Below, in pieces: positions 9,384-17,873 of a DNA stretch of 48,244 nucleotides. The position numbers and the translations under genes were made by a program. The notes beneath the pieces are model-generated. The model had not been told where the DNA came from and did not search any database. It was given only the letters and a program-made list of their open reading frames with translations. Source of the DNA: an uncultured Lachnospiraceae bacterium (GTDB taxonomy: Bacteria; Bacillota; Clostridia; Lachnospirales; Lachnospiraceae); assembly GCA_947626985.1 (NCBI GenBank), contig CANQUG010000023.1, positions 1 to 48,244 on the forward strand, written 5' to 3'. The first letter of the stretch is position 1. Each line of letters opens with the position of its first letter.

Positions 9384-9532
9384 AGCAGGCTTCGCAATAA
9401 AGCAAACTTCATAATAAAGCAAACCTCATAATAAAGCAAACCTCATATAAAGCAAACCTCATAATAAAGCAAACCTCATATAAAGCAAACCTCATATAAA
9501 GCAAACCTCATATAAAGCAAACCTCACAAAAA
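9384..9532 (-). repeat. Nine-copy 16/17-bp tandem repeat in the pdxA-like leader
   Basis: Nine head-to-tail units of 16 or 17 bp, plus-strand form agcaaacctcata(a)taa, run in the length order 17-17-17-16-17-16-16-16-17. The left copies are degenerate and the central ones identical. On the transcribed minus strand each unit reads TTATATGAGGTTTGCTT or TTATTATGAGGTTTGCT, so every copy carries a GAGG and an ATG. The array fills most of the space between the pduO-side terminator and the pdxA-like start, so any dedicated pdxA promoter must lie in or next to it. Confidence 0.95.
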
Positions 9533-9573
9533 AGCAGCTGTATGATTTTTCCCAACCAACAGCCGCTTTTTTT
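9528..9573 (-). terminator. Bidirectional terminator ending the BMC operon
   Basis: AAAAAAGCAGCTGT (9528-9541) pairs with ACAGCCGCTTTTTT (9559-9572) with one G-U. On the minus strand the stem is followed by TTTTTT, about 150 bases after the pduO stop. It should end the BMC transcript before the repeat array and the pdxA-like gene. Confidence 0.85.
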
Positions 9574-9667
9574 AATATCCAGGATTTTCTGTCGCAACTC
9601 TTTTTCCGTCACACAGGCTTTCCGCAATCTATCCTCCGGAGCTCTGCCGAACGACCAGCCATCAACG

Positions 9668-9713
9668 GTGAGGGACTCGTCCCCAAAAGAACACCACGTT
9701 CCAAATCCCTCAC
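9668..9713 (-). other. Stem-loop just after pduO
   Basis: GTGAGGGA (9668-9675) is complementary to TCCCTCAC (9706-9713), with a nested GGGAC/GTCCC possibility on the minus strand. It begins seven bases after the pduO stop codon. There is no U-tract, so it may be a 3-prime stabiliser rather than a terminator. The remaining bases from 9574 to 9667 show nothing recognisable. Confidence 0.45.
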
Positions 9714-9719
9714 ATCCGC

Positions 9720-10778
9720 TCAGAGAACCTCTCCCAGAACCGACAGCCCGTACTCCGCCAGACTGTGATCCTCCTCGCCGGTCCCGCCGCTGACGCCCAG
9801 TCCGCCGATAATGGTATCTCCAATCTTAATGGGCACTCCGCCGCCGAAGATGATGATATTTCCGCCTTCCATCTTGTCCAGTCCGTAGAAGGTTCCTCCC
9901 GGCTGGGCCAGAGCGCTCAGCTCCATGGTGGACATCTTCACGGCCACAGAGGTGTAGGCCTTTTTTACCGCCACGTCAAAGCTTACCAGAAAAGCGCCGT
10001 CCATCACATGAACGGCTATGGGACGCCCTTCGGGACCGCACACGGCGATCACCGCCTTTTTGCCCCGGCGCTTCGCCTCCTCCTCGATCTTCTCGATCAG
10101 GCGTTTGGCCGCGTCCAAGGTGATCCTTCCCGGAACTCCCATGCGCTTTAATACCTCCTGAATCACAGCCTCGCTGACTGTACCCTTCTGATCCTTCTCC
10201 ATCTCCGCTCCATTCCCGGAATGCTCCGGCGTCCCGGATTCCCGGCCGAAGCCGTCCTCCGGCTTCCGGCCCTGCTCATCCAACGATTCCACATATCTGG
10301 CCAGTACATAGAGGTAATCTGCCAGACGGTTCATATATTTTTTCGTCCCCGTGTCCGAGCCGAACTTCACGCTCACCATGGCAAGCGCCCGTTCCGCCCT
10401 GCGGGCTACCGTGCGGGCGATATCGATCTCCGCGCACAGCGGACTGCTTCCCGGAAGGATAAACCGCTTCGGCCGCTCAAACAGTCCCTCCAGCCGGTCG
10501 ATCTCCTCCTCCAGAAGCTCCGTCCTGTCGTCCGGAATCTTATAGTCCCTGTTGTAGGGATCCGCCACGCCAGCCATCACCGTGATCAGAGTTTCCTGAA
10601 TCTTTTCCAGAAAGCGGATGGTATCCCTGTCCCGAAGCATGGTCTTCACCAGACCCAGATGGCTGGTCAGCTCGTCGATGGTGCCCACAAGCTGAATCCT
10701 GTCGTCCGATTTGGACACATTTTTCGTATGAATGAGACTGGTCGTCCCCTTATCTCCGCTCTTCGTATAAATGTTCAT
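9720..10778 (-). CDS. pduO: PduO: ATP:cob(I)alamin adenosyltransferase with HbpS/GlcG domain
   Basis: Two-domain enzyme of 352 residues. The N-terminal PduO-type adenosyltransferase (about 1-170) begins MNIYTKSGDKGTTSL and contains ARTVARRAERAL and YMNRLADYLYVLAR, the family corrinoid/ATP-site segments. After a flexible linker comes a GlcG/HbpS-type domain (about 235-352, AVIAVCGPEGRPIAVHVMDG to GGLGVSGG). It makes adenosylcobalamin for the diol dehydratase. The start at 10778 is chosen because GGGAG lies upstream and the family begins MxIYTKxGD; an in-frame upstream start would add 23 unrelated residues. The linker holds a short amphipathic stretch (about 200-214) like an encapsulation peptide. 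It is the last gene of the BMC operon. Confidence 0.95.
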   Translation of the reverse strand: MNIYTKSGDKGTTSLIHTKNVSKSDDRIQLVGTIDELTSHLGLVKTMLRDRDTIRFLEKIQETLITVMAGVADPYNRDYKIPDDRTELLEEEIDRLEGLFERPKRFILPGSSPLCAEIDIARTVARRAERALAMVSVKFGSDTGTKKYMNRLADYLYVLARYVESLDEQGRKPEDGFGRESGTPEHSGNGAEMEKDQKGTVSEAVIQEVLKRMGVPGRITLDAAKRLIEKIEEEAKRRGKKAVIAVCGPEGRPIAVHVMDGAFLVSFDVAVKKAYTSVAVKMSTMELSALAQPGGTFYGLDKMEGGNIIIFGGGVPIKIGDTIIGGLGVSGGTGEEDHSLAEYGLSVLGEVL

Positions 10779-10854
10779 AAGGAATCTCCCACTTATCCCT
10801 GAAAATCCGCATTTCCATATCCCGGCCGTCCTCCCGGACGGCCCCATCCTCGCA

Positions 10855-11190
10855 TCAGTACACCGCCCTGAAGGGCATCTTTTTTACAGCTCTGGCGCTG
10901 TTGGCCCCCAGGTTCCGGCACTGCCAGAAGGCGGGCTCGTTCAGCTCAAAGACGTTTTTTCCCTTGGGCAGGTGCATCATCTGCATGGCAAGTCCTCTTT
11001 CACAAATTCCTATTCCCGAACCCAGCATGGATTCGTTGGCCGCCTCGTACGCCAGCGTGTCCAGGTCCCCCTCGTGAGACTGCACCCGAAAAAGAACTCC
11101 CTCTTCCTCGATTCCGGCGCACACCTCCGCCAGGAAATCCTGATCCGCGTCCTTCACATAAATAACAACCTCCGGCCGGTTCACTACCAT
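10855..11190 (-). CDS. pduH: PduH: diol dehydratase reactivase small subunit
   Basis: Small subunit (111 residues) of the diol dehydratase-reactivating factor. It helps exchange damaged cobalamin from PduCDE in an ATP-driven chaperone complex with PduG. The sequence begins MVVNRPEVVIYV and contains the family features CAGIEEEGVLF, GSGIGICERGLAMQM and NEPAFWQCRNLGANSARAVK. The ATG at 11190 has GTGGAG upstream; a GTG at 11202 is an alternative. It lies 46 bases after pduG and is followed by pduO. Confidence 0.9.
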   Translation of the reverse strand: MVVNRPEVVIYVKDADQDFLAEVCAGIEEEGVLFRVQSHEGDLDTLAYEAANESMLGSGIGICERGLAMQMMHLPKGKNVFELNEPAFWQCRNLGANSARAVKKMPFRAVY

Positions 11191-11236
11191 AAGCAACCAC
11201 ACTCCACTTTTTATCCCAAAGGGCCGCGTTCCGGGG

Positions 11237-13045
11237 CTAGCCCAGATAGGACAGCACCAGCCCTGTGGCCACCGCGTTTCTGGGTCCTTCCGTTCCCCGG
11301 ATATTTCCTCTTCCGCAGACGATCCTGTACTCCGAGAGCGCTTCCGTAAGCATCTCCGGAATCTCGAAATCCTCCGCGGAGCCGCCCACCAGCACCACGT
11401 TGGGAATCTTCCTCAGATCACGGTCCGGCGCCACAGCCGTCAGGGCCCGGAGGGCATTTCTCACAAACACCTTCCGCTTGGCGTCCCGGCGGACCTCCAG
11501 AATCCTTTCCATGGGAATGTCCTCCTCGATCTTCAGCATTTCTCCCGGCGCCAGCAGCACCACATGGCCGTAATACCTGGGGTCGATGGACTCCTCGAAG
11601 AACTGCATGGCCCCGTTTTCCAAGCGCATATGGAACAGACTCTCCACCTTCCCCATGGGATATTTCTTGATCTGCTCCGCTGTCGTCCGGCTTCCCAGAC
11701 CAAGCTCCGTCTGAATCAGCATGGAAACCAGCTCCCCCGCTCCGGCCTGATGAGTGGTGCGGACTCTCCCGTCCGCTTCCAGAACGGCGGCGTCCGTGGA
11801 GCCGCCTCCCATGTCCAGAATCGCCAGAGGAAGTCTGGTCCCCGGCGTGGTCATGGCTCCCAGGGAAGCCATCACAGCCTCCACTCCTGCCACTGTGGAG
11901 CGGACATGCAGCTCCTGCTCCAGTCTCTCCGCGATCTTCTGCATGGGAAGGTGCCGGGTCTTCACCATGGCCGCGATGCCCACAGCCTTCTCCATGCAGG
12001 TCTCCCCTGCCAGGGAACCGGAGATCTCCACCGGAGCCAGCGTATCCACCGCCAGGATATCCGTGATCCGGATTTCGCTGTCCTGCTCCTGCGCCACATC
12101 CGCCATGCTGGTCTTTATCCTGGAGAGCATATTTCCCACATTCGTATGTTTCTCCCCGTCGATATCCCGGATCTCACCGGCGGATGACAGCGCCTCCATG
12201 ATCCCGTCGGCCCCTGAGTCGATGTTTATGTTTACGTCCTTTTCGCCGTGAAAGGTAATCTCACCGGCGGGAAGAACATTCTCCTGCACATTTCCATGAG
12301 GAGTGCGGATAACCACCGCGCTTCTCTTGCCGATCAGGCTCTTGGCGATGGGGGTGACAGAGCGGGTCTCCTCCGCGTCCAGCCCCAGAAGGGTGGCGAT
12401 TCCATAGGGATTGGACAGCATGCGGATGGAGGTCCCGGGCAGGGCCACCTCGATCGCCGCAAGCTTCCCCTCGGGAACCTTCCGGATATGCCGCACCTCA
12501 TCCACAATGGGAATTTTTTTGCTGAGACGGTTTTCCACAAGAACCGCCTCGTCTGCCTGGAGGATCAGCCCCCGCACATCCAGCTCGGGAATGTACTGAT
12601 TCAGCCTGGCGGCCGCCTCCTCATAGGAAAACCGATTGGACGCCACCACGATATAGGGCGTCCCGGGCTTTCCCTTCCATATATTCTCCAGAAACAGGAG
12701 CTCGCCCACAGCGTCCCCCGCTCCGGCCGGTGTTGACGGATTATGTCCGATCATGGAGGATTCCGTGATGATGGTCTCCGTAATGGTCTCCATGGCGGTA
12801 TCCCCGATGACGGGCGCGGCTTCATTGAGGCGCACCAGATCAATGGCGCTCACAGGCTGACGGATCCGGTCCATCGCCTCCAGAAGAGCGGATTTGATCC
12901 CGTGAACGTTGGGAAGAGTTCCCTTGGTCCCCGTAGTCATGCGGGAGGCGCCGGAGAGGAACTGAAACCTTCCGTCCTCCCCTACAGCGCCGATGCATAC
13001 TTCAGTTGTAGAATTTCCGATATCAACACCCGCGATCAGTTTCAA
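11237..13045 (-). CDS. pduG: PduG: diol dehydratase reactivase large subunit
   Basis: ATPase subunit (602 residues, the usual family length) of the diol dehydratase reactivase. It belongs to the actin/Hsp70-like fold: the phosphate-1 motif is VDIGNSTTEVC at residues 6-16, and a second nucleotide motif is LPLAILDMGGGSTDAAV near residue 410. The late segment NVVLVGGSAEDFEIPEM fits the adenosine site. It works with PduH to release inactive cobalamin from PduCDE inside the compartment. Its start codon overlaps the pduE stop by ATGA, so the two are coupled. Confidence 0.96.
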   Translation of the reverse strand: MKLIAGVDIGNSTTEVCIGAVGEDGRFQFLSGASRMTTGTKGTLPNVHGIKSALLEAMDRIRQPVSAIDLVRLNEAAPVIGDTAMETITETIITESSMIGHNPSTPAGAGDAVGELLFLENIWKGKPGTPYIVVASNRFSYEEAAARLNQYIPELDVRGLILQADEAVLVENRLSKKIPIVDEVRHIRKVPEGKLAAIEVALPGTSIRMLSNPYGIATLLGLDAEETRSVTPIAKSLIGKRSAVVIRTPHGNVQENVLPAGEITFHGEKDVNINIDSGADGIMEALSSAGEIRDIDGEKHTNVGNMLSRIKTSMADVAQEQDSEIRITDILAVDTLAPVEISGSLAGETCMEKAVGIAAMVKTRHLPMQKIAERLEQELHVRSTVAGVEAVMASLGAMTTPGTRLPLAILDMGGGSTDAAVLEADGRVRTTHQAGAGELVSMLIQTELGLGSRTTAEQIKKYPMGKVESLFHMRLENGAMQFFEESIDPRYYGHVVLLAPGEMLKIEEDIPMERILEVRRDAKRKVFVRNALRALTAVAPDRDLRKIPNVVLVGGSAEDFEIPEMLTEALSEYRIVCGRGNIRGTEGPRNAVATGLVLSYLG

Positions 13046-13437
13046 AGAAGGATTCCTCTCTTTTCGTATATTTCAGCGGCTTCCAGAACCAGCTTCGCAC
13101 AGTGAGGCGCGTGATACTTCTCCAGCAGCTCCTGCGCCATGAGAAGAAGCTCTTTTTTCGTAGAACGATTCGGGCGAAGCTTGTTGTACATGGTCAGAAT
13201 CACATCGTCCGGAACGTTCACCAGCTCGGAGGCTCTCTCGAAATTCGCCTCCATCTGAACATTGTCCGCGGCCGCGGCTACCTGACCCTGGCGCTTCAGC
13301 ATCTCCGAGGATATTTTGATATCGTCGGCAGTGACGTTGCCCCGCTTCACTTCATCCAGGGTAATCCCGGAAAGCTTTTTTCCGGTCCTGGAGGTGATGG
13401 TTTCGGCTTCCTTCTGCCCTAATGGATAACTGCTCAT
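13042..13437 (-). CDS. pduE: PduE: diol dehydratase small subunit
   Basis: Gamma subunit of B12-dependent propanediol dehydratase, 131 residues. The start at 13437 (MSSYPLGQKEAE) overlaps the pduD stop as ATGA and has GGAGGGCGG before it, so the longer in-frame start at 13452 is rejected. Family features are GKKLSGITLDEV, the helical GNVTADDIKIS and RPNRSTKKELL, and the C-terminal EKYHAPHCAKLVLEAAE. It completes the alpha2-beta2-gamma2 enzyme with the products of the two preceding genes. Confidence 0.95.
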   Translation of the reverse strand: MSSYPLGQKEAETITSRTGKKLSGITLDEVKRGNVTADDIKISSEMLKRQGQVAAAADNVQMEANFERASELVNVPDDVILTMYNKLRPNRSTKKELLLMAQELLEKYHAPHCAKLVLEAAEIYEKRGILL

Positions 13438-14111
13438 TTTCCGCCCTCCCATACGATCATGCCCTTTTCCGGATCAAGCTGTTCCGTCTCGATGATGTGC
13501 ATCAAAGCCGCCTTCACCTGGAATTTCGCCCGCACCATGGGATCGTTGGTGCACTCGATGGGCGTCACCTTCTCACCCTTCACATACCTGGCGGCATTCC
13601 TGCCGATCTTGCGGTAGGTCTCCAGATCCATCGTCGGGGCCTGGGGAAACAGCTCCAGATTCGTCAGCGGATAAAGATCCTTCTGATGGATCACCGTGGT
13701 TCCCTTGGACTGAATCCCGATGCCGATGCCGGATCCGGAAAGTTTGGCGCACTGGAGGGCCATAAAGGCCACGTCCGAGGTATCCAGAACCTTCACCACG
13801 CGGGAAACCATTCCTTCCTCCTCGATCCCGGCGCGCACGTTGCGCAGAACCTCATCCAGAGGAATGCCGCCGATGGTGTAATTGATCTCCGTCTGAAAGG
13901 CGGCTCCCACCCCGATGACAATCTCCTTCGGGTCCGTTCCCTGCTTCGCCTTCACCGCGCCTTCGTAGGAATGCTTCGGGCGCATTCTGGTTTTTCCCGC
14001 CAAGCTCTGAGCGCCTGACACGGTACTGTTCTGAGGCTTCCCACCGTTTTTCTGAAGCTGTTCCACCACGGCCTGAGTAATGGCCCGTATCAGCTGTTCA
14101 TTTACTTCCAT
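13434..14111 (-). CDS. pduD: PduD: diol dehydratase medium subunit with encapsulation peptide
   Basis: Beta subunit of propanediol dehydratase, 225 residues. The first 20 residues (MEVNEQLIRAITQAVVEQLQ) form the amphipathic helix used to target the enzyme to the BMC lumen. A Gly/Ser/Gln linker and then the conserved core follow (IVIGVGAAFQTEINYTIGGI, LRNVRAGIEEEGM, GSGIGIGIQSKGTTVIHQKD, RKIGRNAARYVKGE). It contributes the cobalamin-binding face with PduC. It starts 11 bases after pduC with TAGGAGGTGG as ribosome site. Confidence 0.96.
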   Translation of the reverse strand: MEVNEQLIRAITQAVVEQLQKNGGKPQNSTVSGAQSLAGKTRMRPKHSYEGAVKAKQGTDPKEIVIGVGAAFQTEINYTIGGIPLDEVLRNVRAGIEEEGMVSRVVKVLDTSDVAFMALQCAKLSGSGIGIGIQSKGTTVIHQKDLYPLTNLELFPQAPTMDLETYRKIGRNAARYVKGEKVTPIECTNDPMVRAKFQVKAALMHIIETEQLDPEKGMIVWEGGK

Positions 14112-14122
14112 GGGTCCACCTC

Positions 14123-15787
14123 CTAAAACTCGTTTACATTGATCCTGTGAGGAATCGCCTTGATCTCCTCCCAGCGTTTTCCTGTTACCCGATAGCCGGT
14201 TCCGGGCCCCATGTAGTCGTTGGGGGTGTTCACGCCGGACATCACCTGGAAATTCTCGTCCAGAATGGCCGCCGTATGCATGTAATCCCCGATGACTCTC
14301 TGCTTGAGCATGTTCAGAATGCTCTCCGCCAGCTCCTCAAACCCGCTTTCCGCCAGGGCCTTCACCACATCGACGCCGGTGATCCCACGCTTCATCAGGT
14401 CATCCGCGGCCATCAGATCCGACGCCACGTCCCGCTTCGGGGTGTCCTTGCTGCCGTGGGCGTAGGTCACAGCCTCCACCTGCTCGTCCGTCACCTCTGT
14501 GAGCCCCAGATATTTAAAGACAGCCTGCACGGCCTTTCCCGCCTCCCGGCGGACCCGGATCACTTCCTCCTCCGTCACCGGGCGGAGGCCGCCGTCCACC
14601 TGCATGTCTCTCTGCAGAACGTTGTAATCGTCAAAATCCTCGGCGTCAAAATTGGACCCCGCAAACATATTGTCATAGTTGGGCTCGGCGGCGTAGCCGG
14701 AAAAGATAAAGTCCGTTCCCGGCATGAACTGCAGCATGGTTCTGGCAGTCCGCCTCATATCGGAATTGGAAAAGCTCTGGTCGTTGGAGGAGGCGCATTC
14801 CAGTCCCAGAAGGGCCGCCACCAGATTTTCTCCCATAACCTCCCGGATTCCCGCGGGAACGCTGGCCGCCACGCCGATGCAGCTCACGGAACCGTTCTGG
14901 ATCCCCTGGCTGCCCGCCCCCTTGGTTACGTACAGGCATCTGCACTCCAGATAGAGCATGGATTTTTTCTCGCTGGAGCCCATCAGCACCTCCGAACCGG
15001 CGCCCGAGGTGAAGCGGACCTTCAGACCTCTGGAGGCGTAGGCGGAATTCAGGAAGGCCTTGGAATAGGGCGTATCGTCTCCGTCGATGAACACCTTCTC
15101 CGTGCCGTACACGGAAAGAGTCTCCGCGTAGGTGGTGAGTCCCCGGATGCCCAGCTCCAGCTCAATGGCCTCCTCCACCGCGCACTGGGTGAGAACGCCC
15201 TTTCTCCCCACCTGGGAGCCGATGAGCAGGGCAATGGCGTTGAAGGGGGCATATCTGGCCACTCCTGTGGTGGTCTCCTCCTCGCTGAAGCCCCGGAGAG
15301 CTCCCTCCGCCGCATCCGCCGCGATCTGCACCGGGTCGTCCTTCAGATTGGTGATGTGGGCCTGATTTCCCGGAACCCTCCGGGCCCGCATCTTCTGCAT
15401 GCCCATCATCATCTCCACCACGTTCAGGTAGTTGATGACCTCCACCATCTTGGCGGGAGTGATGCCGGAAACGATCTCCAGAATCTCCTTCCGGGGAGTC
15501 TGAATATCCACGATCTTCCTGGCGATCTCCAGGGAGGGAATGGCCATGGAGGTCTCCGTTCTGTCAGTGCGGATGGCGTAATCCGCGATAAACTGATCCA
15601 GAAAATCGAAATCCTCCCGTTTTTTTCCGTCCAGCTCCGTGATCACGCCGTTTTCCACAGCCACGGAGGGTTTGGGATCGTAGGGGCTGTGCATGGCCAC
15701 AAAGCCCATCTCCGGCCATTCATCGATGAATCCGTCCTTGTTTACCGCTCTTTGATCCAGGATCTCAATTCTTTTCGATCTTTTCAT
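14123..15787 (-). CDS. pduC: PduC: B12-dependent propanediol dehydratase large subunit
   Basis: Catalytic TIM-barrel subunit, 554 residues, converting 1,2-propanediol to propionaldehyde (or glycerol to 3-hydroxypropionaldehyde) by a radical route with adenosylcobalamin. It is full length and very like enterobacterial PduC: VPGNQAHITN, AADAAEGALRGF, QCAVEEAIELELG, ETLSVYGTE, NGSVSCIGV, ECASSNDQ and FMPGTDFI. By position Gln142, His144, Glu171 and Glu222 match the Klebsiella active-site residues Gln141, His143, Glu170 and Glu221. It begins 79 bases after pduQ. The reaction is secure; preference for propanediol over glycerol is inferred from the lactaldehyde-producing aldolase in the same operon. 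Confidence 0.97.
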   Translation of the reverse strand: MKRSKRIEILDQRAVNKDGFIDEWPEMGFVAMHSPYDPKPSVAVENGVITELDGKKREDFDFLDQFIADYAIRTDRTETSMAIPSLEIARKIVDIQTPRKEILEIVSGITPAKMVEVINYLNVVEMMMGMQKMRARRVPGNQAHITNLKDDPVQIAADAAEGALRGFSEEETTTGVARYAPFNAIALLIGSQVGRKGVLTQCAVEEAIELELGIRGLTTYAETLSVYGTEKVFIDGDDTPYSKAFLNSAYASRGLKVRFTSGAGSEVLMGSSEKKSMLYLECRCLYVTKGAGSQGIQNGSVSCIGVAASVPAGIREVMGENLVAALLGLECASSNDQSFSNSDMRRTARTMLQFMPGTDFIFSGYAAEPNYDNMFAGSNFDAEDFDDYNVLQRDMQVDGGLRPVTEEEVIRVRREAGKAVQAVFKYLGLTEVTDEQVEAVTYAHGSKDTPKRDVASDLMAADDLMKRGITGVDVVKALAESGFEELAESILNMLKQRVIGDYMHTAAILDENFQVMSGVNTPNDYMGPGTGYRVTGKRWEEIKAIPHRINVNEF

Positions 15788-15865
15788 AGTTTCTACCTTT
15801 CTCTGAGTTTTCCGGAAAACCGCCGCAGCTCCGGAAAGAAGCGCCGGCGCCGCAGCCGGATGTTC

Positions 15866-17017
15866 TCAGAAGGACCAGAGTTTCACGTAAATCTTTACGA
15901 TGTCCTCTTTGGTGGGAACCCTGGGATTGCTGGCGGTGCAGGTATCCGCCAGAGCGGCCTCCGCCATCCTGTCCACAGCCGTAAAATACGCGTCCGGGGT
16001 AATGGTTCCCATCTCCTGAATGGTCAGCGGAATGTTCATCTCCTTCTGCATAAACTGGATCCAGTTTACCAGGGAGCGGACACTCATGACCTTGTTATAG
16101 TTGCTCAGGCCCAGAATATGGGCGATATTGGAATACCGCTTCACTGCAGGCAGGTATTCCTTCTGACTTTTGCTGTGTTTATCGATATTGGCATTAAACT
16201 CCACGATATGGGGGAGGAGCATGGCGTTGGCTCTTCCGTGAGGAATATGGAACACCGCTCCCAGCTGATGAGCCATACTGTGGGTAATGCCCAGTCCCGC
16301 TGTGTTGAAGGACAGGCCGGCCAGACAGGAGGCCACGTGCATCTTCTGCCGGGCGTGCATGTCGTTTCCGTCCAGATAGGCACGCAGGAGAAAGACGCCG
16401 CAGATCTCAATAGATTTTTCCGCCAGGGCAGAGGAAAACTCATTGTGCCCCGTACTCACATAGGACTCCAGGGCATGGGTGAATACGTCCATCCCCGTGT
16501 CCGCCGTAATGGCGGGAGGCACGCTTCTCACCAGCTCCGCGTCCAGGATCGCCTCGTCCGCCGTCAGCCGGTCAGACACCAGAGGATATTTCACCTTGGC
16601 GCTGGTGTCGTTCACCACCGCAAAGGAAGTTACCTCGGAGCCTGTTCCGCTGGTGGTGGGAATGGCGATCAGCCCCACCTTCCCGTAGTTATTGATCTTC
16701 AGGGCAAACTCCCGGATGGCCTTGGAGGAATCGATGGCGGAGCCTCCGCCCACAGCCACAATGGCCTCGGGCTGGAACTGGAGGAATTTCTTCACACCCT
16801 CCGCAATCTTGTCCACCGGCGCGTCCGGCACCACGTCCTGAAAAATATCGTATTCAATTCCCCCCTTCTGCAGGGGCGCCGTAATCAGATCGATCATTCC
16901 GCTCTGTACTACGAAGGGATCCGTGATCACCAGAACCCTTTTATAGGGAAGTACCCTCAGACGGTCCAGAGAGTTATCCCCAAAGTGGATGACCGTTTTC
17001 ATTTCAAAGGTCTTCAT
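15866..17017 (-). CDS. pduQ: PduQ-like iron-containing alcohol dehydrogenase
   Basis: Iron-dependent alcohol dehydrogenase, 383 residues. It probably reduces propionaldehyde to 1-propanol and recycles NADH made by the acylating aldehyde dehydrogenase within the compartment. Motifs are VAVGGGSAIDSSKAIREFA, PTTSGTGSEVTSFAVV, and the iron ligand region ITHSMAHQLGAVFHIPHGRA with several histidines. The start is two bases from the stop of the DeoR regulator gene. It stands directly before pduC, so it opens the dehydratase half of the operon. No obvious encapsulation peptide is present; in Salmonella PduQ is thought to enter by contact with other cargo. Confidence 0.93.
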   Translation of the reverse strand: MKTFEMKTVIHFGDNSLDRLRVLPYKRVLVITDPFVVQSGMIDLITAPLQKGGIEYDIFQDVVPDAPVDKIAEGVKKFLQFQPEAIVAVGGGSAIDSSKAIREFALKINNYGKVGLIAIPTTSGTGSEVTSFAVVNDTSAKVKYPLVSDRLTADEAILDAELVRSVPPAITADTGMDVFTHALESYVSTGHNEFSSALAEKSIEICGVFLLRAYLDGNDMHARQKMHVASCLAGLSFNTAGLGITHSMAHQLGAVFHIPHGRANAMLLPHIVEFNANIDKHSKSQKEYLPAVKRYSNIAHILGLSNYNKVMSVRSLVNWIQFMQKEMNIPLTIQEMGTITPDAYFTAVDRMAEAALADTCTASNPRVPTKEDIVKIYVKLWSF

Positions 17018-17018
17018 A

Positions 17019-17834
17019 TCAGCTTCTCCTCACCTGCCGTTCCGGATCCAGCTGGAACACCGTGGACTTCGGCTCCGGATATCTGCAGGAGATATCCAGC
17101 TCCTCAAAGCGGCGGATCCACTTGTCGCAGGGTTTTTTATCTGTCACGACGATATCCACATCCCGCAGATTTCCCGCTACAAAAAATGCGGTCTGATCAA
17201 ATTTCGTGCTGTCAACCACCAGAATCTTCTCCCGGCCGGAAGCCATCATGGCCCGCTTGGTGGTGCCGAAGGCTTCCTGGGATTCCATGATCCCCCACTG
17301 GTAATCCAGGGCCTTGCAGGAAAACAGAACCTTGTCCATGTAGTAGGAACGGATGGCTTCCTCCGTCCGGGAACCCAGAAAGGCCAGATAGCCTTCCTTC
17401 ATCACGCCTCCCGTGGAAATGATGTTCCAGCCGGACACATCCGACAGCTCGATCAGGATTTCCATGGAGTTGGTCACCACGGTAAGCCGCTCCTTGGACT
17501 TCAGCGCCTTGGCCACAAAGACCGCGGTGCTGCTGGCGTCCAGAAAAATGTGATCCCCCTCCTGTACGAGGGAGGCCACGATCTCCGCCATTTTCTGCTT
17601 GCCCGCCACATTCTGGTTTTTTCGGATATTAAAAGGCAGATCAATACTCACATCTTCCTTCAGTACGGCGCCTCCGTAGCTTTTTGTGGCGAAACCTTCT
17701 TTTTCCAGTTTTTCCAGATCCCGCCGGATGGTTTCCTCGGAAACCTCAAAAAGCTGACTGAGGACGCTGACCACCACGCGCTTCTCGCTCTGAAGCTTCT
17801 CCAGAATCAAATTGCGTCTCTCTAATGCCAGCAT
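17019..17834 (-). CDS. DeoR-family regulator of the BMC operon
   Basis: Transcription regulator of 271 residues. The N-terminal DeoR helix-turn-helix (about 5-58) has the signature VLSQLFEVSEETIRRDLEKL, and the C-terminal sugar-phosphate-sensing domain has FLDASSTAVFVAKAL, TGGVMKEG and ILVVDSTKFDQTAFF. It sits inside the operon between pduT and pduQ, so it is probably autoregulated. Family members usually repress and are released by a phosphorylated sugar intermediate; here fuculose- or rhamnulose-1-phosphate or DHAP would be logical. A candidate operator, three to four GTTTTTGTT-type direct repeats, lies upstream of the operon promoter at 25951-25992. Confidence 0.92.
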   Translation of the reverse strand: MLALERRNLILEKLQSEKRVVVSVLSQLFEVSEETIRRDLEKLEKEGFATKSYGGAVLKEDVSIDLPFNIRKNQNVAGKQKMAEIVASLVQEGDHIFLDASSTAVFVAKALKSKERLTVVTNSMEILIELSDVSGWNIISTGGVMKEGYLAFLGSRTEEAIRSYYMDKVLFSCKALDYQWGIMESQEAFGTTKRAMMASGREKILVVDSTKFDQTAFFVAGNLRDVDIVVTDKKPCDKWIRRFEELDISCRYPEPKSTVFQLDPERQVRRS

Positions 17835-17873
17835 CTCTTCTGCTTCCTTTCTTAAAATGTCTGCGATAAGAAT

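Noticed and set aside
9337-9405. N-terminal extension of the pdxA-like protein from a TTG at 9405
   Set aside because: The 23 extra residues read through the repeat edge and the ribosome site; family homology starts at [17 protein letters not shown] (9336).
9384-9532. CRISPR array
   Set aside because: Units are only 16-17 bp and directly adjacent, without spacers; no cas genes are nearby.
14147-17290. A 1047-codon open frame on the plus strand
   Set aside because: It lies antisense to pduC and pduQ, whose protein matches are unmistakable. The composition is His/Gly/Arg-rich and unlike any family; it is open because of codon bias in the real genes.
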